Below, piece after piece: positions 50,208 through 59,801 of a stretch of DNA of 64,000 nucleotides (positions are counted from its first letter, which is position 1; each line of letters begins with the position of its first letter). The DNA comes from Adhaeribacter radiodurans. GTDB lineage: Bacteria; Bacteroidota; Bacteroidia; Cytophagales; Hymenobacteraceae. The stretch is taken from contig NZ_CP055153.1 in NCBI RefSeq assembly GCF_014075995.1, forward strand, positions 1,984,001-2,048,000, in the 5' to 3' direction. Below the pieces are notes generated by a model. That model searched no databases. It was not told the DNA's origin and saw only the letters and a list, made by a program, of their open reading frames with translations. The position numbers were made by a program, and so were the translations under genes.

Positions 50208-52268
50208 ATGGCCAAAATGAATGCTGATGTTGTTGGAAAAGTTAACAACACAAAGCTTGCGGAAAAGAATGGGATTATGGCATTATTTGAAGCAATAAAC
50301 AATTCATTACAGAGTATAGAGGAGGCAAACCAAAAGGAAGGTGAGATAATAATTGAATTGCATAGAGCTAAAGATTTATTTGAAGATGGGAGAGAGACTT
50401 TTTTACCATTTGAAGATATTATTATAACTGATAATGGAGCTGGGTTTAACGAATTAAATTACAACTCATTTTTAAGTGCAGATTCAACCTATAAGCTAAA
50501 TCGTGGTGGTAAAGGTGTTGGTAGATTTACTTGGCTTAAAGTTTTTAATTATGCTTCAATATATAGTGTATATAAAAAGGATAATTTAATTTATAATAGA
50601 CAATTTGATTTCGTAAATAATAAAGAAGCTATAGTGAATGAAAACAATATTCCAAATGATAGCGCCTCTATTTTAACTGTTGTAAAGCTTACTAAGTTAA
50701 GGAAAGAATATATAAATAGTTTTCCTAGGACCATTGAAAATGTTTGTGATAGGATAATTGAACATTTGGTAATGAAGTTGATATCACCACTATGCCCAAA
50801 GATTATAGTTATAGATACAAGAAACAACAATACAACGAAAATCAACATTAATGATAGGTTCCAAAATGAGTTTTTAATTGATAAAGATGCAGATTCTTTT
50901 ACCTTAGGAAAAGCTAATTTTACCATTGCATTATTAAAGGTTAAGAATAATGATGGTAAATTTAATCATGCTATTTGGTTGAGTGCAGACGAAAGAGTTG
51001 TAACTGTTACTAATCTAAATGAATATATTCCAAATTTGCTAGGGTCCCTTATAGAGAATAAAAGTGGTGAAAAATTTGTTATTATAGCTTTAGTGTCAAG
51101 TGATTATCTTAATAGTTATTCTAATGCTGAACGTACAAAATTTAACCTGCCTTCTAATGTAAAACGTAAGGATTCCATTCATGATATTAGTATTGAAGAA
51201 ATAGAAAGCACTGCTTCTGAACAAGTTGAAAAATACTATGAAGATTATTTACTAAATCTTCGAGAAAAGAAAAAGAATGATATGTTAGGGAGTATCAAAA
51301 TTAACTTTCCGCACTTTGCGCCTTTGTTGCAATACGTGGATGTTATTGATAAAATCCCTCCTGAAATTGTAAATGATAAAAATAAATTGAATCTCGCCTT
51401 GTCCAAAGCAAAGTATGATATTCTGTTAGATGCCAAAAAGGAGGTTACATCTATAGAGAGAACTATGGATTTAATTTCTAATCAAAATGCAACAGGAGAA
51501 ACAATCAAGTTATACCAAGAGAAGTTTGAAAAAGTTGTAAATACATTAACTGATATAACAAAAACAGAATTATCAGAATATGTTGTTCATCGACGAATTT
51601 TGTTGGAAATTTTTGAAAAGCTACTTTCGCGAAGAGATGATGGTACTTATTTTTGGGAAGAAGAAATACATAATTTGATTTTTCCAAAAGGATATTCCGA
51701 TTCTGACTTATTAGAAATTAACCAAAACTTATGGTTAGTTGATGAAAGATTATCTTATCATAGTTTTATTGCATCTGATATTCCGTATGGAAAGAAAAAA
51801 GATTCTGGAAGGCCAGATATATTAATTGGTAAAAGTATTTCGGATTTTGATATACCATTAGCTTACTCTGAAAAAACTAGACAATCAGCTTACGATTCTA
51901 TGGTAATCATTGAATTCAAAAGGCCAATGAGACAAGGCTATTCCGAAAGTCAAGATCCAATTGATCAAGTAAAGAATTACATTAGAACAATTAGGAATGG
52001 TACGGCATTAGATCCTAAAGGAAGGCCTATTATAGTTTCAGCTAATTGTAGATTTTTTGCTTACCTTATTTGCGATTTAACTCCTAAGTTAAAAAACGAA
52101 ATAATTGAAATGCATGAATTTACTCCTATGATGGAAGGCGAAGGTTTATTTGCTCCATTGAAAAATATCAATACATACATGGAAGTTGTTTCATATAATA
52201 AAATAATTTCAGATTCAACACAAAGAAATCAGATATTATTTGAGAAATTAGGTATTGATTATCATTAA
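50208..52268 (+). CDS. GHKL (Hsp90/MORC-type) ATPase fused to a PD-(D/E)xK nuclease domain
   Basis: 686 residues. The N-terminal GHKL ATPase has the N-box LFEAINNSLQSI (E28, N32), the DxGxG motif TDNGAGF (75-80) and the lid NRGGKGVGRFTWLKVF (98-113). A transducer-like region and a coiled-coil-prone segment (about 330-470) follow. The C-terminal domain has WLVDERLSYHSFIASDIPYG, then GRPDILIG (~537) and MVIIEFKRPM (~564-573), the D...ExK of a nuclease fold, and DQVKNYI. The order matches an uncharacterised family of bacterial ATP-binding proteins. DNA gating by ATP-driven dimerisation coupled to cleavage is likely, as in anti-phage MORC-like or Shedu-type systems. Codon use is clearly richer in A/T than its neighbours, pointing to recent transfer. 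Confidence 0.82.
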   Translation: MAKMNADVVGKVNNTKLAEKNGIMALFEAINNSLQSIEEANQKEGEIIIELHRAKDLFEDGRETFLPFEDIIITDNGAGFNELNYNSFLSADSTYKLNRGGKGVGRFTWLKVFNYASIYSVYKKDNLIYNRQFDFVNNKEAIVNENNIPNDSASILTVVKLTKLRKEYINSFPRTIENVCDRIIEHLVMKLISPLCPKIIVIDTRNNNTTKININDRFQNEFLIDKDADSFTLGKANFTIALLKVKNNDGKFNHAIWLSADERVVTVTNLNEYIPNLLGSLIENKSGEKFVIIALVSSDYLNSYSNAERTKFNLPSNVKRKDSIHDISIEEIESTASEQVEKYYEDYLLNLREKKKNDMLGSIKINFPHFAPLLQYVDVIDKIPPEIVNDKNKLNLALSKAKYDILLDAKKEVTSIERTMDLISNQNATGETIKLYQEKFEKVVNTLTDITKTELSEYVVHRRILLEIFEKLLSRRDDGTYFWEEEIHNLIFPKGYSDSDLLEINQNLWLVDERLSYHSFIASDIPYGKKKDSGRPDILIGKSISDFDIPLAYSEKTRQSAYDSMVIIEFKRPMRQGYSESQDPIDQVKNYIRTIRNGTALDPKGRPIIVSANCRFFAYLICDLTPKLKNEIIEMHEFTPMMEGEGLFAPLKNINTYMEVVSYNKIISDSTQRNQILFEKLGIDYH

Positions 52269-52413
52269 AAATCATTGTGTTTAGCTCTACTTTCATCATT
52301 CATATTCATTATATTAAGACTAGTATTTAGTTTTAATATTTATATTATACCAAAGTATTTAACCTCCTCCTGCTAAATCCGGTATAACCCCCAAAGACTT
52401 ATAACGAAATACC

Positions 52414-53364
52414 ATGGAAAAACAGATGAAAGCGGCCGTTTACGAAGAGTTTGGCGGGGTAGATAAAATTCAAATTCGCAGCATTGCTATTCCGGAATTA
52501 AAAGAAGGCGAGGTGTTGGTCCGGTTAAAGGCAGCGGGCGTAAACCCAGTGGATGCCGGTGTGCGGGAAGGTTATTTAAAAGATTATTTGCCTTATACTT
52601 TCCCCATTATTCCTGGTTGGGACATGGCCGGCACGGTAGAAGACCGGGGTTTTAGTGCCCGCCGGTTTGCGGTCGGCGACGAGGTGTACGCCTATGCCCG
52701 GCGACCAATGGTGCAGTACGGTACTTTTGCCGAGTATATTGTTATTCCGGAGAGTTACCTGGCGCATAAACCCGAAACACTTTCTTTTGAAGAAGCTGCC
52801 GGCATTCCGCTGGTCGGGCTTACGGCTTACCAGTCAATGTTCGATGCGGGCAAGCTGCAAGCGGGCCAAACCGTGTTGATATTGGGAGCTTCCGGTGGAG
52901 TGGGTAGTTTGGGTATTCAGTTAGCTAAAGCTAAAGGCGCCCAAGTAATAGGAGTAGCCAGCGCGAAAAACCACGACTTCATGAAACAACTCGGCGCTGA
53001 TTTTACCATAGATTACAGGCAAGGCGATATTGGTGCTGCCGCAAAAGCGTTAGTACCCGACGGCGTAGATTTAGTTTTTGACTGCGCGAGCGGCGAAACT
53101 TTGCAGCAAAGTTTATCGGCTCTGAAGCCGGGAGGCAAGTTGGTTTCCATTTTGCACCACGGCGACGGCTTGGACCCAGCCATTGATTTTCAATACGTAT
53201 TCGTGGAACCCAATAGTACCCAGCTCGATCACTTGCGCGAATTAGCGGATAATGGTCAGCTAAAAGTACACGTGAGCCAAACGTATTCCCTGGACCAAAC
53301 CGTAGATGCTTTTAATCAGATTCAAACCAAACATACAACCGGAAAAATTGTAATTGTGCCGTAA
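52414..53364 (+). CDS. NADP-dependent oxidoreductase of the quinone reductase (zinc-independent MDR) type
   Basis: 316 residues. The N-terminal GroES-like domain (about 1-125: VLVRLKAAGVNPVDAGVREG, PIIPGWDMAGTVEDRG) lacks the Cys/His zinc ligands. The cofactor domain has LILGASGGVGSLGIQLAKAK, then GADFTIDYR and VFDCASGETLQQSL. The end is KHTTGKIVIVP. Such proteins reduce quinones, alkenals or enones with NADPH. The gene is normal in base composition, unlike its GHKL neighbour. It stands alone on its strand. Confidence 0.9.
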   Translation: MEKQMKAAVYEEFGGVDKIQIRSIAIPELKEGEVLVRLKAAGVNPVDAGVREGYLKDYLPYTFPIIPGWDMAGTVEDRGFSARRFAVGDEVYAYARRPMVQYGTFAEYIVIPESYLAHKPETLSFEEAAGIPLVGLTAYQSMFDAGKLQAGQTVLILGASGGVGSLGIQLAKAKGAQVIGVASAKNHDFMKQLGADFTIDYRQGDIGAAAKALVPDGVDLVFDCASGETLQQSLSALKPGGKLVSILHHGDGLDPAIDFQYVFVEPNSTQLDHLRELADNGQLKVHVSQTYSLDQTVDAFNQIQTKHTTGKIVIVP

Positions 53365-53464
53365 ACGTAAAGTTGTCAAAACTAATTTTATTCAAATTTT
53401 TAAAAATTAGTAAAAAGTACCCGTTAGAAGGCAGGGCTGTTAAGTTCTCTGGTCGAAAAGCTGG

Positions 53465-53606
53465 TGCGAGTACCCAACGCTCGTGTTTGGCCAAGTGGTA
53501 GGCCTCTGGCTGGGCAAACTGATAAACTTGGATTTAGAGTTAATCAGCAATAAATTCCTGCCAGCCAGAGGCCGGACGATAATCATCACGAGCTAGGACG
53601 CTCGCG
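53465..53606. repeat. Family A palindromic element, full copy 3 (142 bp, inverted)
   Basis: It starts TGCGAGTACCCAACGCTCGT with GGTAGGCCTCTGGCTGGGCA and ends GCCGGACGATAATCATCACG then AGCTAGGACGCTCGCG. The arm order is opposite to the copies at 22919 and 41631, and the middle contains GATAAACTTGGATTTAGAG. It fills most of the gap between convergent genes. A CCCCCTTTGGAGGGGGTTGG stretch (53633-53652) lies next to it. Confidence 0.82.
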
Positions 53607-53734
53607 ATATGGGATAGGTTGAGAACCCTTTGTCCCCCTTTGGAGGGGGTTGGGGGAGGAGAAAAGGTAGTTTATCCTTTTAGCTATTCGATCCTTATCG
53701 CGAACTCACGTTCAAACTTAAACTAGTTGAATCT

Positions 53735-54598
53735 CTATAGCAGTCCGGAGCGGCGCACCAGGATATCGGCAATATCGTCGCCGTCTTGGCGGTGTTTGTC
53801 CATTTCCAGAATGCGGGTGCGGCAACCTACTCCTTTTAGAATAGTTTGCATGCGCAAAGCGCCTTCGCGGCCGGTTTGGTGCATATCCGGAATAATCATC
53901 ACTTTGCGGCCTTGCAGTACAACGGCGCGTTCTTTTTTTAAGCTAACCGCCCCGCCGGTAGCCACCCAAATAAAATCCGGAAAATGCACGTGCCCGATTA
54001 TGGCTGATTTCTCGCTTTCGACCATTACTATTTTTGCCGTTGCGGGGTATGTACCTAATTGAAACTCCCCGAACAAACAATACTCGTAACCTTGCTGGTT
54101 GGTGAACATCAATGGGCTGGGCTTGCTTTTGGTTTCGTCTTCGCTTGCTTTTACCCGGTGGCCGTCAGGTTTGTAGTAAATGCGTTTGGGTTTTCTATAG
54201 TTTCCCGCTTTATCCTGGTACCAGAACAAGGTGCCGCCTGCTTTGGTAGTGCCAATCGAAAAGTAATTTAATAAATAATCGGCGGTAGTCGGGTATTTGT
54301 TCTGTAACCAAAGCGCAAAATTGTTGAGATTATAACTTTTAAGCGTTTTTTGAACCAGATCGGCGGCAATGATACGGGCCGGCGTTTTAGGCAGGAGAGT
54401 AATTACGGGGCTTAAAGAAACTTCTTTTGATGTTGCATTCGGAAAAAAGCTTTGACCGCAGCTATGGCAGTGACCGAAAGCCGGGTTAGGTACCCCATCC
54501 AGAATAATTGGAGAGAACTTGCCGTCCCGGTTATTTTTGCCGCAAGGGCAGGTAGGAGCTACCTTAAACCGGTTCGACTGGACAAATGGATAGTTCAT
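53735..54598 (-). CDS. DUF6371/toprim-like protein with CHC2-type zinc finger
   Basis: 287 residues. The N-terminal finger is PTCPCGKNNRDGKF...FGHCHSCGQ (four Cys/His pairs). The middle part is LWLQNKYPTTADYLLNYF and GTLFWYQDKAGNYRKPKRIY. A toprim-type core follows: IVMVESEKSAIIGHV (catalytic Glu), WVATGGAVSL, then VMIIPDMHQTGREGA with the acidic pair, and the C-terminal DDIADILVRRSG. These proteins are primase-like and occur on plasmids and integrative elements of Bacteroidota. Here it has no mobilisation, integrase or tra genes beside it, so it is probably a leftover of an element or a domesticated copy. Confidence 0.78.
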   Translation of the reverse strand: MNYPFVQSNRFKVAPTCPCGKNNRDGKFSPIILDGVPNPAFGHCHSCGQSFFPNATSKEVSLSPVITLLPKTPARIIAADLVQKTLKSYNLNNFALWLQNKYPTTADYLLNYFSIGTTKAGGTLFWYQDKAGNYRKPKRIYYKPDGHRVKASEDETKSKPSPLMFTNQQGYEYCLFGEFQLGTYPATAKIVMVESEKSAIIGHVHFPDFIWVATGGAVSLKKERAVVLQGRKVMIIPDMHQTGREGALRMQTILKGVGCRTRILEMDKHRQDGDDIADILVRRSGLL

Positions 54599-55255
54599 GG
54601 AAGAAAAGATAATCAGGTAATTTTAATCATTTTTCACCTATTTGGCACTACCTCTATGTAAAGATTACACGGTAAAATTTAGCATCTGTTTCGTAATTTA
54701 AAGTTTACTAATTAAAAGCGCTGGTTGGGTGTTTTCACCGGTAAGAATATAAGTAAATAGACCCAAAGGTTAAGATAGAAAAGGTTAGAATTTAGCCAAA
54801 GTAAGTGGCAGAACAAGGAAGGTGTTCGCGATAATGGCCCACTTTAGGAAAAGCCTCAGGTTTTATTTCTCTCAGTTAAACTTACTTCAGATCCAATGCT
54901 GAAATGAGTGAGCCCACTACATTTCAGCAATGGTTCTTTTATTTTTAGGAACTTCCGGAAAATATATTCAACCAAATGTATTTAATACAAGTAAGTAAAA
55001 TTAGAAAGTCTTTTTTAAAATAAGCCTTACTTAATACTTCAGCTACTGACTAGGTATTAATATATGTATCCTGAACTACGGCCGGGGTTGCTTACAGTAA
55101 AGATATAATCAAAGAATTCTACCCGTACTTGCGTAAATTTTGTGGCAACTGCTTTCACTTTTTTGCAGTAATAGTAAGTAATTAAAAAAGTGCTCCTACC
55201 CGTTTTTATTCATTATAAACCTGAAGCTTATATTTAAAACTTTACTTATTGTGTT
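54599..55255. other. Divergent intergenic region
   Basis: About 650 bases between the divergent DUF6371 gene and the Kelch-protein gene. A/T-rich, no supported frame, no repeat family or strong hairpin seen. It must contain both promoters. Confidence 0.4.
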
Positions 55256-57811
55256 ATGGTTACGGTTCCTTTTTATTCTAGATTCCTGCTGGTTCTTCTA
55301 TTCGGACTTGGTATTTTTATTAGTTTAACTTCCCGGGCAGCTTTCCCTGAAAACACTTCTAAAAAAGTAATTCCGAATCGCTCTACCTTACCAGCGGCCG
55401 CTGAAACATTTATTCGTTCGGCTGCACTTACTTTTTCTTCAGCGCCGGTATTCGAAAAAGAACAGTATACTATTACTCTTCCGGAGGGTACAACCCCAGG
55501 TAGTACTATTGGAACCGTAAAAGCTACCGATGCTGATGGTGAGGTTTTAACCTATACAATTATTACCGGCAATACCAACCAGGCCTTTGTCCTGGATTCT
55601 GTCACGGGTGCTTTAAGCGTTGCTAAAAATTTAAACCGGCATACCCAAAGTAGTTACCAGTTAAACATACAGGCACTGGATCCTAGCGGTCTGGCGGATA
55701 GTGCCATGGTGGCTATTACACTTACTCCCCCAACCGAAGAACCTGCCGTGGCTAAAATAACCTGGAGTTCCGTAGCCAATCAGCCTTATATATTTTACGA
55801 AGGGCAGGGCAAGGTCGTAAACGGAAAATGGTATACCTTCAGCGGTTTCGATAGCCAGAAATCGGGTTTTACTCCTACGAGCCGCGCTCATTATTTTGAT
55901 CCGGCCATTAATACCTGGGAGCCAATTGCTCCTATGCCGCCCATGAACGGCACTAATTACGGCGGGGTAACGCACGCTGGTTTTACCACAGATAATAACG
56001 ATATTTATTTTGCCGGCGGGTATACCTCCAATGCCAACGGTAAAGGCCAGATTTTAGGCACCAAAGAAGTTTGGAAGTACGTGGTAAACAAAGACCAATA
56101 CGAGCGTTTACCAGATTTGCCGCAAATAAGCGCCACCGGCCAGTTAGAGTACCTGCAGGGAAAACTGCACTACATTGCCGGCACCGACCGGGTGGCTAAA
56201 ATTGATTTAGGGGATCATTACGTGCTAGATTTAGATAACCTGGCTGCGGGTTGGGATACTTTAGCTCCCTTACCGAGTCCGCGGCAACACGCTGGTTCGG
56301 CCGTATACGAAGGGAAAATTTACTTTATTGGAGGCCAAACCGGCCACGACGAAGGTTCCGTTGCCTTCCGCCTGGTGCATGCTTACGATCCGCAAACAGA
56401 TACCTGGACACAATTAGCCGACATTCCGGTGCAGGAAGGAACCCGCGGTATAGCCCATATTTCATCCTCGGTAGTGGTAAAAGGAAACCAGATAATTGTA
56501 ATTGGGGGCGAATACCAATTTCAAAAAGGAACCCGGCTGGTGTCGGCTTATACCCCGGCTACGAACACCTGGACGAATCTGACGCAATTACCTATTATTA
56601 TGCGTGGTGGGGTGGCGGGAGTAATCGGGGGAAAATTGTATTATACCGGCGGTAAAAACGTGCAGCGCACCTACGTGGGTGATCCCTTAACAAATCAAAA
56701 AATAATTCGGGTAGCTTTAGTAAATGCCGCGAACGGCGAAGAGATCCGGTTAATCGGCAAAGGTGCCACCGTTAATCTGGCCAATTTACCTACCCGCGAT
56801 ATTAGTATCCGGGCCTCTACCAGCCCGGATACGGTAGGTAGCGTGGTATTTCAATTGAATGGTCCGCAAACCATCACGCAAACCGAATCTAAGATGCCTT
56901 ACGCTTTACTGGGCGACCGACCTGATTCTTCTTATGTTCCCTGGCGGCCAGTACCAGGCGAATATTCTTTAGATATTACGCCTTATTCGGCGGCTCAGGG
57001 GAAAGGTTTACCGGGAACTACTTTAAAAATAAATTTTACAATTACGGATACATCCCTGGTAAGCAATTTAGCCAGCAACAGCAATTTACAGTACGAATTA
57101 GATACTTTAAAGCTCGGCGTGCCTATTTACACCGACCGCCCTTACGTGACTACCTCGGTACCGGAATCTTTACTAAATTCACTTATCGTGAAAACCCCTA
57201 ACGACGATAAATACAATACCAATGCCGGTGTATTTTCGCTGCAACTAATGCGACCGGCTATGGTTTACGTGGCGTATGATCCAAGGGTAACCATTTTACC
57301 GGCCTGGTTAGAAAGCTGGCAAAAGCTCAACGAAGAAATTTTAGTAAATGATCCGAAGAATAATCGTTACCAGCTTTATAGCCAATTGTTCACCGCTGGC
57401 CCCATCACCTTTGATGGTAACCGGGCTAATCCCGCGGAAGGCTCTTTAAGTAATTATTTTATTGTTATTCAGGAACAACAAGACACAGCTAAATTAGTAA
57501 CCGGTATCGCTGATTATCCTAAAAACCTGAATGAAAATAGAACTAACCGCTCGCTGAAAATCTTTCCTAATCCTATCAAGACAACCGATCACTTATATGT
57601 GACTTTAGAAAATTTCGGCAAAGAAGAACCTGTATTTGTTACCTTACACGATGTAGCGGGGCGTACGGTTCTCTCCCAAACCCTTATTACCAATTACCAG
57701 GGAAAAGTTAATACAACTATTTCACTTCCTGGGTCACTAAAAGCGGGCGTTTACCTAATAAAAACGGTAAGCACCTCCGGCGCCCGGCAAGAGAAATTAA
57801 TAATTGAATAA
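55256..57811 (+). CDS. Secreted cadherin/Kelch-repeat protein with T9SS sorting domain
   Basis: 851 residues with a signal peptide (FYSRFLLVLLFGLGIFISL). A cadherin domain (~62-160) shows VFEKEQYTITLPEGTTPGST, the DATDADGEVLTY-type KATDADGEVLTYTI and LDPSGLADSAMVAI. A six-bladed Kelch propeller (~165-480) follows, with repeats such as YFAGGYTSNANGKGQ, IYFIGGQTGHDEGSVAF and IVIGGEYQFQKGTRLV. Further beta-rich domains and a type A sorting domain (IFPNPIKTTDHLYVTLENFG, AGVYLIKTVSTSGARQEKLI) close it. It should be exported by the type IX system and attached to the surface; carbohydrate or matrix binding is the likely role. Confidence 0.88.
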   Translation: MVTVPFYSRFLLVLLFGLGIFISLTSRAAFPENTSKKVIPNRSTLPAAAETFIRSAALTFSSAPVFEKEQYTITLPEGTTPGSTIGTVKATDADGEVLTYTIITGNTNQAFVLDSVTGALSVAKNLNRHTQSSYQLNIQALDPSGLADSAMVAITLTPPTEEPAVAKITWSSVANQPYIFYEGQGKVVNGKWYTFSGFDSQKSGFTPTSRAHYFDPAINTWEPIAPMPPMNGTNYGGVTHAGFTTDNNDIYFAGGYTSNANGKGQILGTKEVWKYVVNKDQYERLPDLPQISATGQLEYLQGKLHYIAGTDRVAKIDLGDHYVLDLDNLAAGWDTLAPLPSPRQHAGSAVYEGKIYFIGGQTGHDEGSVAFRLVHAYDPQTDTWTQLADIPVQEGTRGIAHISSSVVVKGNQIIVIGGEYQFQKGTRLVSAYTPATNTWTNLTQLPIIMRGGVAGVIGGKLYYTGGKNVQRTYVGDPLTNQKIIRVALVNAANGEEIRLIGKGATVNLANLPTRDISIRASTSPDTVGSVVFQLNGPQTITQTESKMPYALLGDRPDSSYVPWRPVPGEYSLDITPYSAAQGKGLPGTTLKINFTITDTSLVSNLASNSNLQYELDTLKLGVPIYTDRPYVTTSVPESLLNSLIVKTPNDDKYNTNAGVFSLQLMRPAMVYVAYDPRVTILPAWLESWQKLNEEILVNDPKNNRYQLYSQLFTAGPITFDGNRANPAEGSLSNYFIVIQEQQDTAKLVTGIADYPKNLNENRTNRSLKIFPNPIKTTDHLYVTLENFGKEEPVFVTLHDVAGRTVLSQTLITNYQGKVNTTISLPGSLKAGVYLIKTVSTSGARQEKLIIE

Positions 57812-58076
57812 ATAATCAACCTGCCAAAAGCCGTAAATTAGTAAAACGTAGAAGCTGTTTCGCATTTTAGAAGTTTATCCATTAAAGGTAATTTTAGTAA
57901 CCATTAATCTGTTGCAAGCTCCTGTAAGGTGGTGAGATCATAAACTAAAGAGAATTTTTTAATTTTTTAAGAGCGAAACAGTTTCCTGATTTAACTATCA
58001 TAAACCCACCCGCTTCTTATAAGTACAATGATTAAACTAGGCTAGCTGCTTAACAGCTTTTAAGTTTTCCAGGAAC

Positions 58077-58697
58077 ATGAAAAAACTTTTACTAATCTTA
58101 TTCTTTTGCGTTATTTATTTTAAAGTAGTAGCTCAAACGAATACGGAAGTAAATCCGGTTCGGCACGCGGTGCATTATGGGTTTAAATTCGGGTTGAACT
58201 ACTCCAATATGAATTTCAATAAAGGTTACCCCACTCCAACTACTCCGGTGGCATCTTCCTGGCGGCCAGGTTTTCTACTTGGCTTTTTATTGGAGGTTCC
58301 TTTGCCGTATAATTTTTCGCTTCAACAAGAATATTTGTATTCTCAAACCAATGGTGAGCACCAGAGCTTAAATACGAAATATAACCACAGTTATTTGTCT
58401 TTGCCCTTAATGCTTAAATACCGGATTTTGCCCAAAGTTGTAATAATGGTGGGGCCGCAATTCGAATTGTTAATTGCAGCGAAAGAAGAAACGAATGGGC
58501 AAACAATTAATACTACCCACGAAACAGAAGAACGGAGTATTGGCTTAAGTGGTGGATTGGGATTTCGGGTAAGTAAATTTTTAAGTTTTAATGCCCGCTT
58601 TATGCATGGTTTTAACCACATCGGTATTACTCAAAGAACAAACGCGCTGGAATACAAATATGAATCGGTGCAAATAACCACTGATTTCCGTTTTTAA
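58077..58697 (+). CDS. PorT-like outer-membrane beta-barrel protein
   Basis: 206 residues. A signal peptide (MKKLLLILFFCVIYFKVVA) is followed by eight or more alternating strands (YGFKFGLNYSNMNFNKGYPT, GFLLGFLLEVPLPYNFSLQQ, YNHSYLSLPLMLKYRILPKV, VMVGPQFELLIAA, SIGLSGGLGFRVSKFLSFNA) and a terminal aromatic, TDFRF. The pattern is that of the outer-membrane beta-barrel/PorT family, whose founding member takes part in type IX secretion. An ORF-wide role cannot be shown from sequence. It may share a transcript with the Kelch gene 266 bases upstream, although no terminator was identified either way. Confidence 0.8.
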   Translation: MKKLLLILFFCVIYFKVVAQTNTEVNPVRHAVHYGFKFGLNYSNMNFNKGYPTPTTPVASSWRPGFLLGFLLEVPLPYNFSLQQEYLYSQTNGEHQSLNTKYNHSYLSLPLMLKYRILPKVVIMVGPQFELLIAAKEETNGQTINTTHETEERSIGLSGGLGFRVSKFLSFNARFMHGFNHIGITQRTNALEYKYESVQITTDFRF

Positions 58698-58769
58698 TAA
58701 TTATTGTCCGAAACCTTCCAGAACCATAACCAAGTTATACATACTTTTTCCTTATTGTATAATCCCAAA

Positions 58770-58810
58770 TGTCTAGCAGCTAATATCTTGATACTAGTGT
58801 CCATTTAATT
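58770..58810. repeat. Copy 3 of the TCTTGATACTTGT intergenic motif (diverged)
   Basis: GTCTAGCAGCTAATATCTTG then ATACTAGTGTCCATTTAATT; the order of blocks matches copies 1 and 2 but two positions in the core differ. It lies downstream of the PorT-like gene. Confidence 0.4.
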
Positions 58811-59730
58811 AAAAACCGGGTTAATAGAGGAAAATGTAGAGTAGCCAGATTAAAGCCGGTTAAGAATTTGGTAAAAATTGGGCTTAAAAAGGAAAGAAAA
58901 CAGGGGAAAGAGTAAAAGAGGAATTATATTGTAGGTTAAGCAAATACTAAGTAAAGAGGCAGATTTAATAAACAATTTCTGAAAACAGGAAGTGAGAAGA
59001 CTGCTATAAAAAAATGAATTTATAATTTAATCTCGTTGAAAATTGAATTAAAAGCCTCTTTACCTTAGTACCGCTAAAATTAATAATCTTATTATCTAAC
59101 TCTCTTCTTATCTATATTAAATAAGCGAGAATTGCCAGAGAATGGGTGCCTCAGAAATTATCTTCTAACTGGCACTAAAGCCAATGCTGGTTGTTGAACC
59201 ACATATTTGCTTTTAACCACGGTAAAAATTCGAATAAGCGGACTTACTATATAAGCTAATACTTGCATAATTCTATTTAATTTAGACATTCAATTATTGT
59301 TAACGATGAATTTTCAAAAATAACTATAACTATCCACAAATAAATTTGCTATAGTTAAATAATACAAATTACGAATTAGCATAATTCAAAATTATACTTT
59401 TACTAAAAGGATAGCCTTTCTGATAATATTACAGAAATCTCTATTGTATAAACCTTCATACTTAGCTTCTGGTTCACTTTTTTGGCGAGTTATGGGCAAT
59501 AGAATTTAATTTAGAACAAACAAATCATTTATTTGTTTATATATGTTTTATTATATTTATCTAAATATAAGGAATTAAATTGGTTTATTTATTAATATTT
59601 GATTTTAGATAATTAATGTGCGTTCAACAGAAGCACTTACTTATACAAACAGCCAAGAGCCGTACTAATAGCAATATGAAAAATCTATTTATGCTGTTTT
59701 TACTGTCCCACTCGGTTATTTAGCAGAAAA

Positions 59731-59801
59731 CGAGTTAGCTACGTAGCTCAAAAGGTTCCTCCCGAATAACCACTATTGAGGAGGCGGATTTACTTTAAAT
59801 A
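59731..59801. repeat. ACGTAGC repeat, copy 2
   Basis: GAGTTAGCTACGTAGCTCAA followed by AAGGTTCCTCCCGAATAACC and, after an inverted GAGGAGG, CGGATTTACTTTAAATAA. The same blocks occur at 32731-32796 and, in part, at 35528-35565. CCTCC here can pair with GGAGG in the same copy. Confidence 0.55.
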
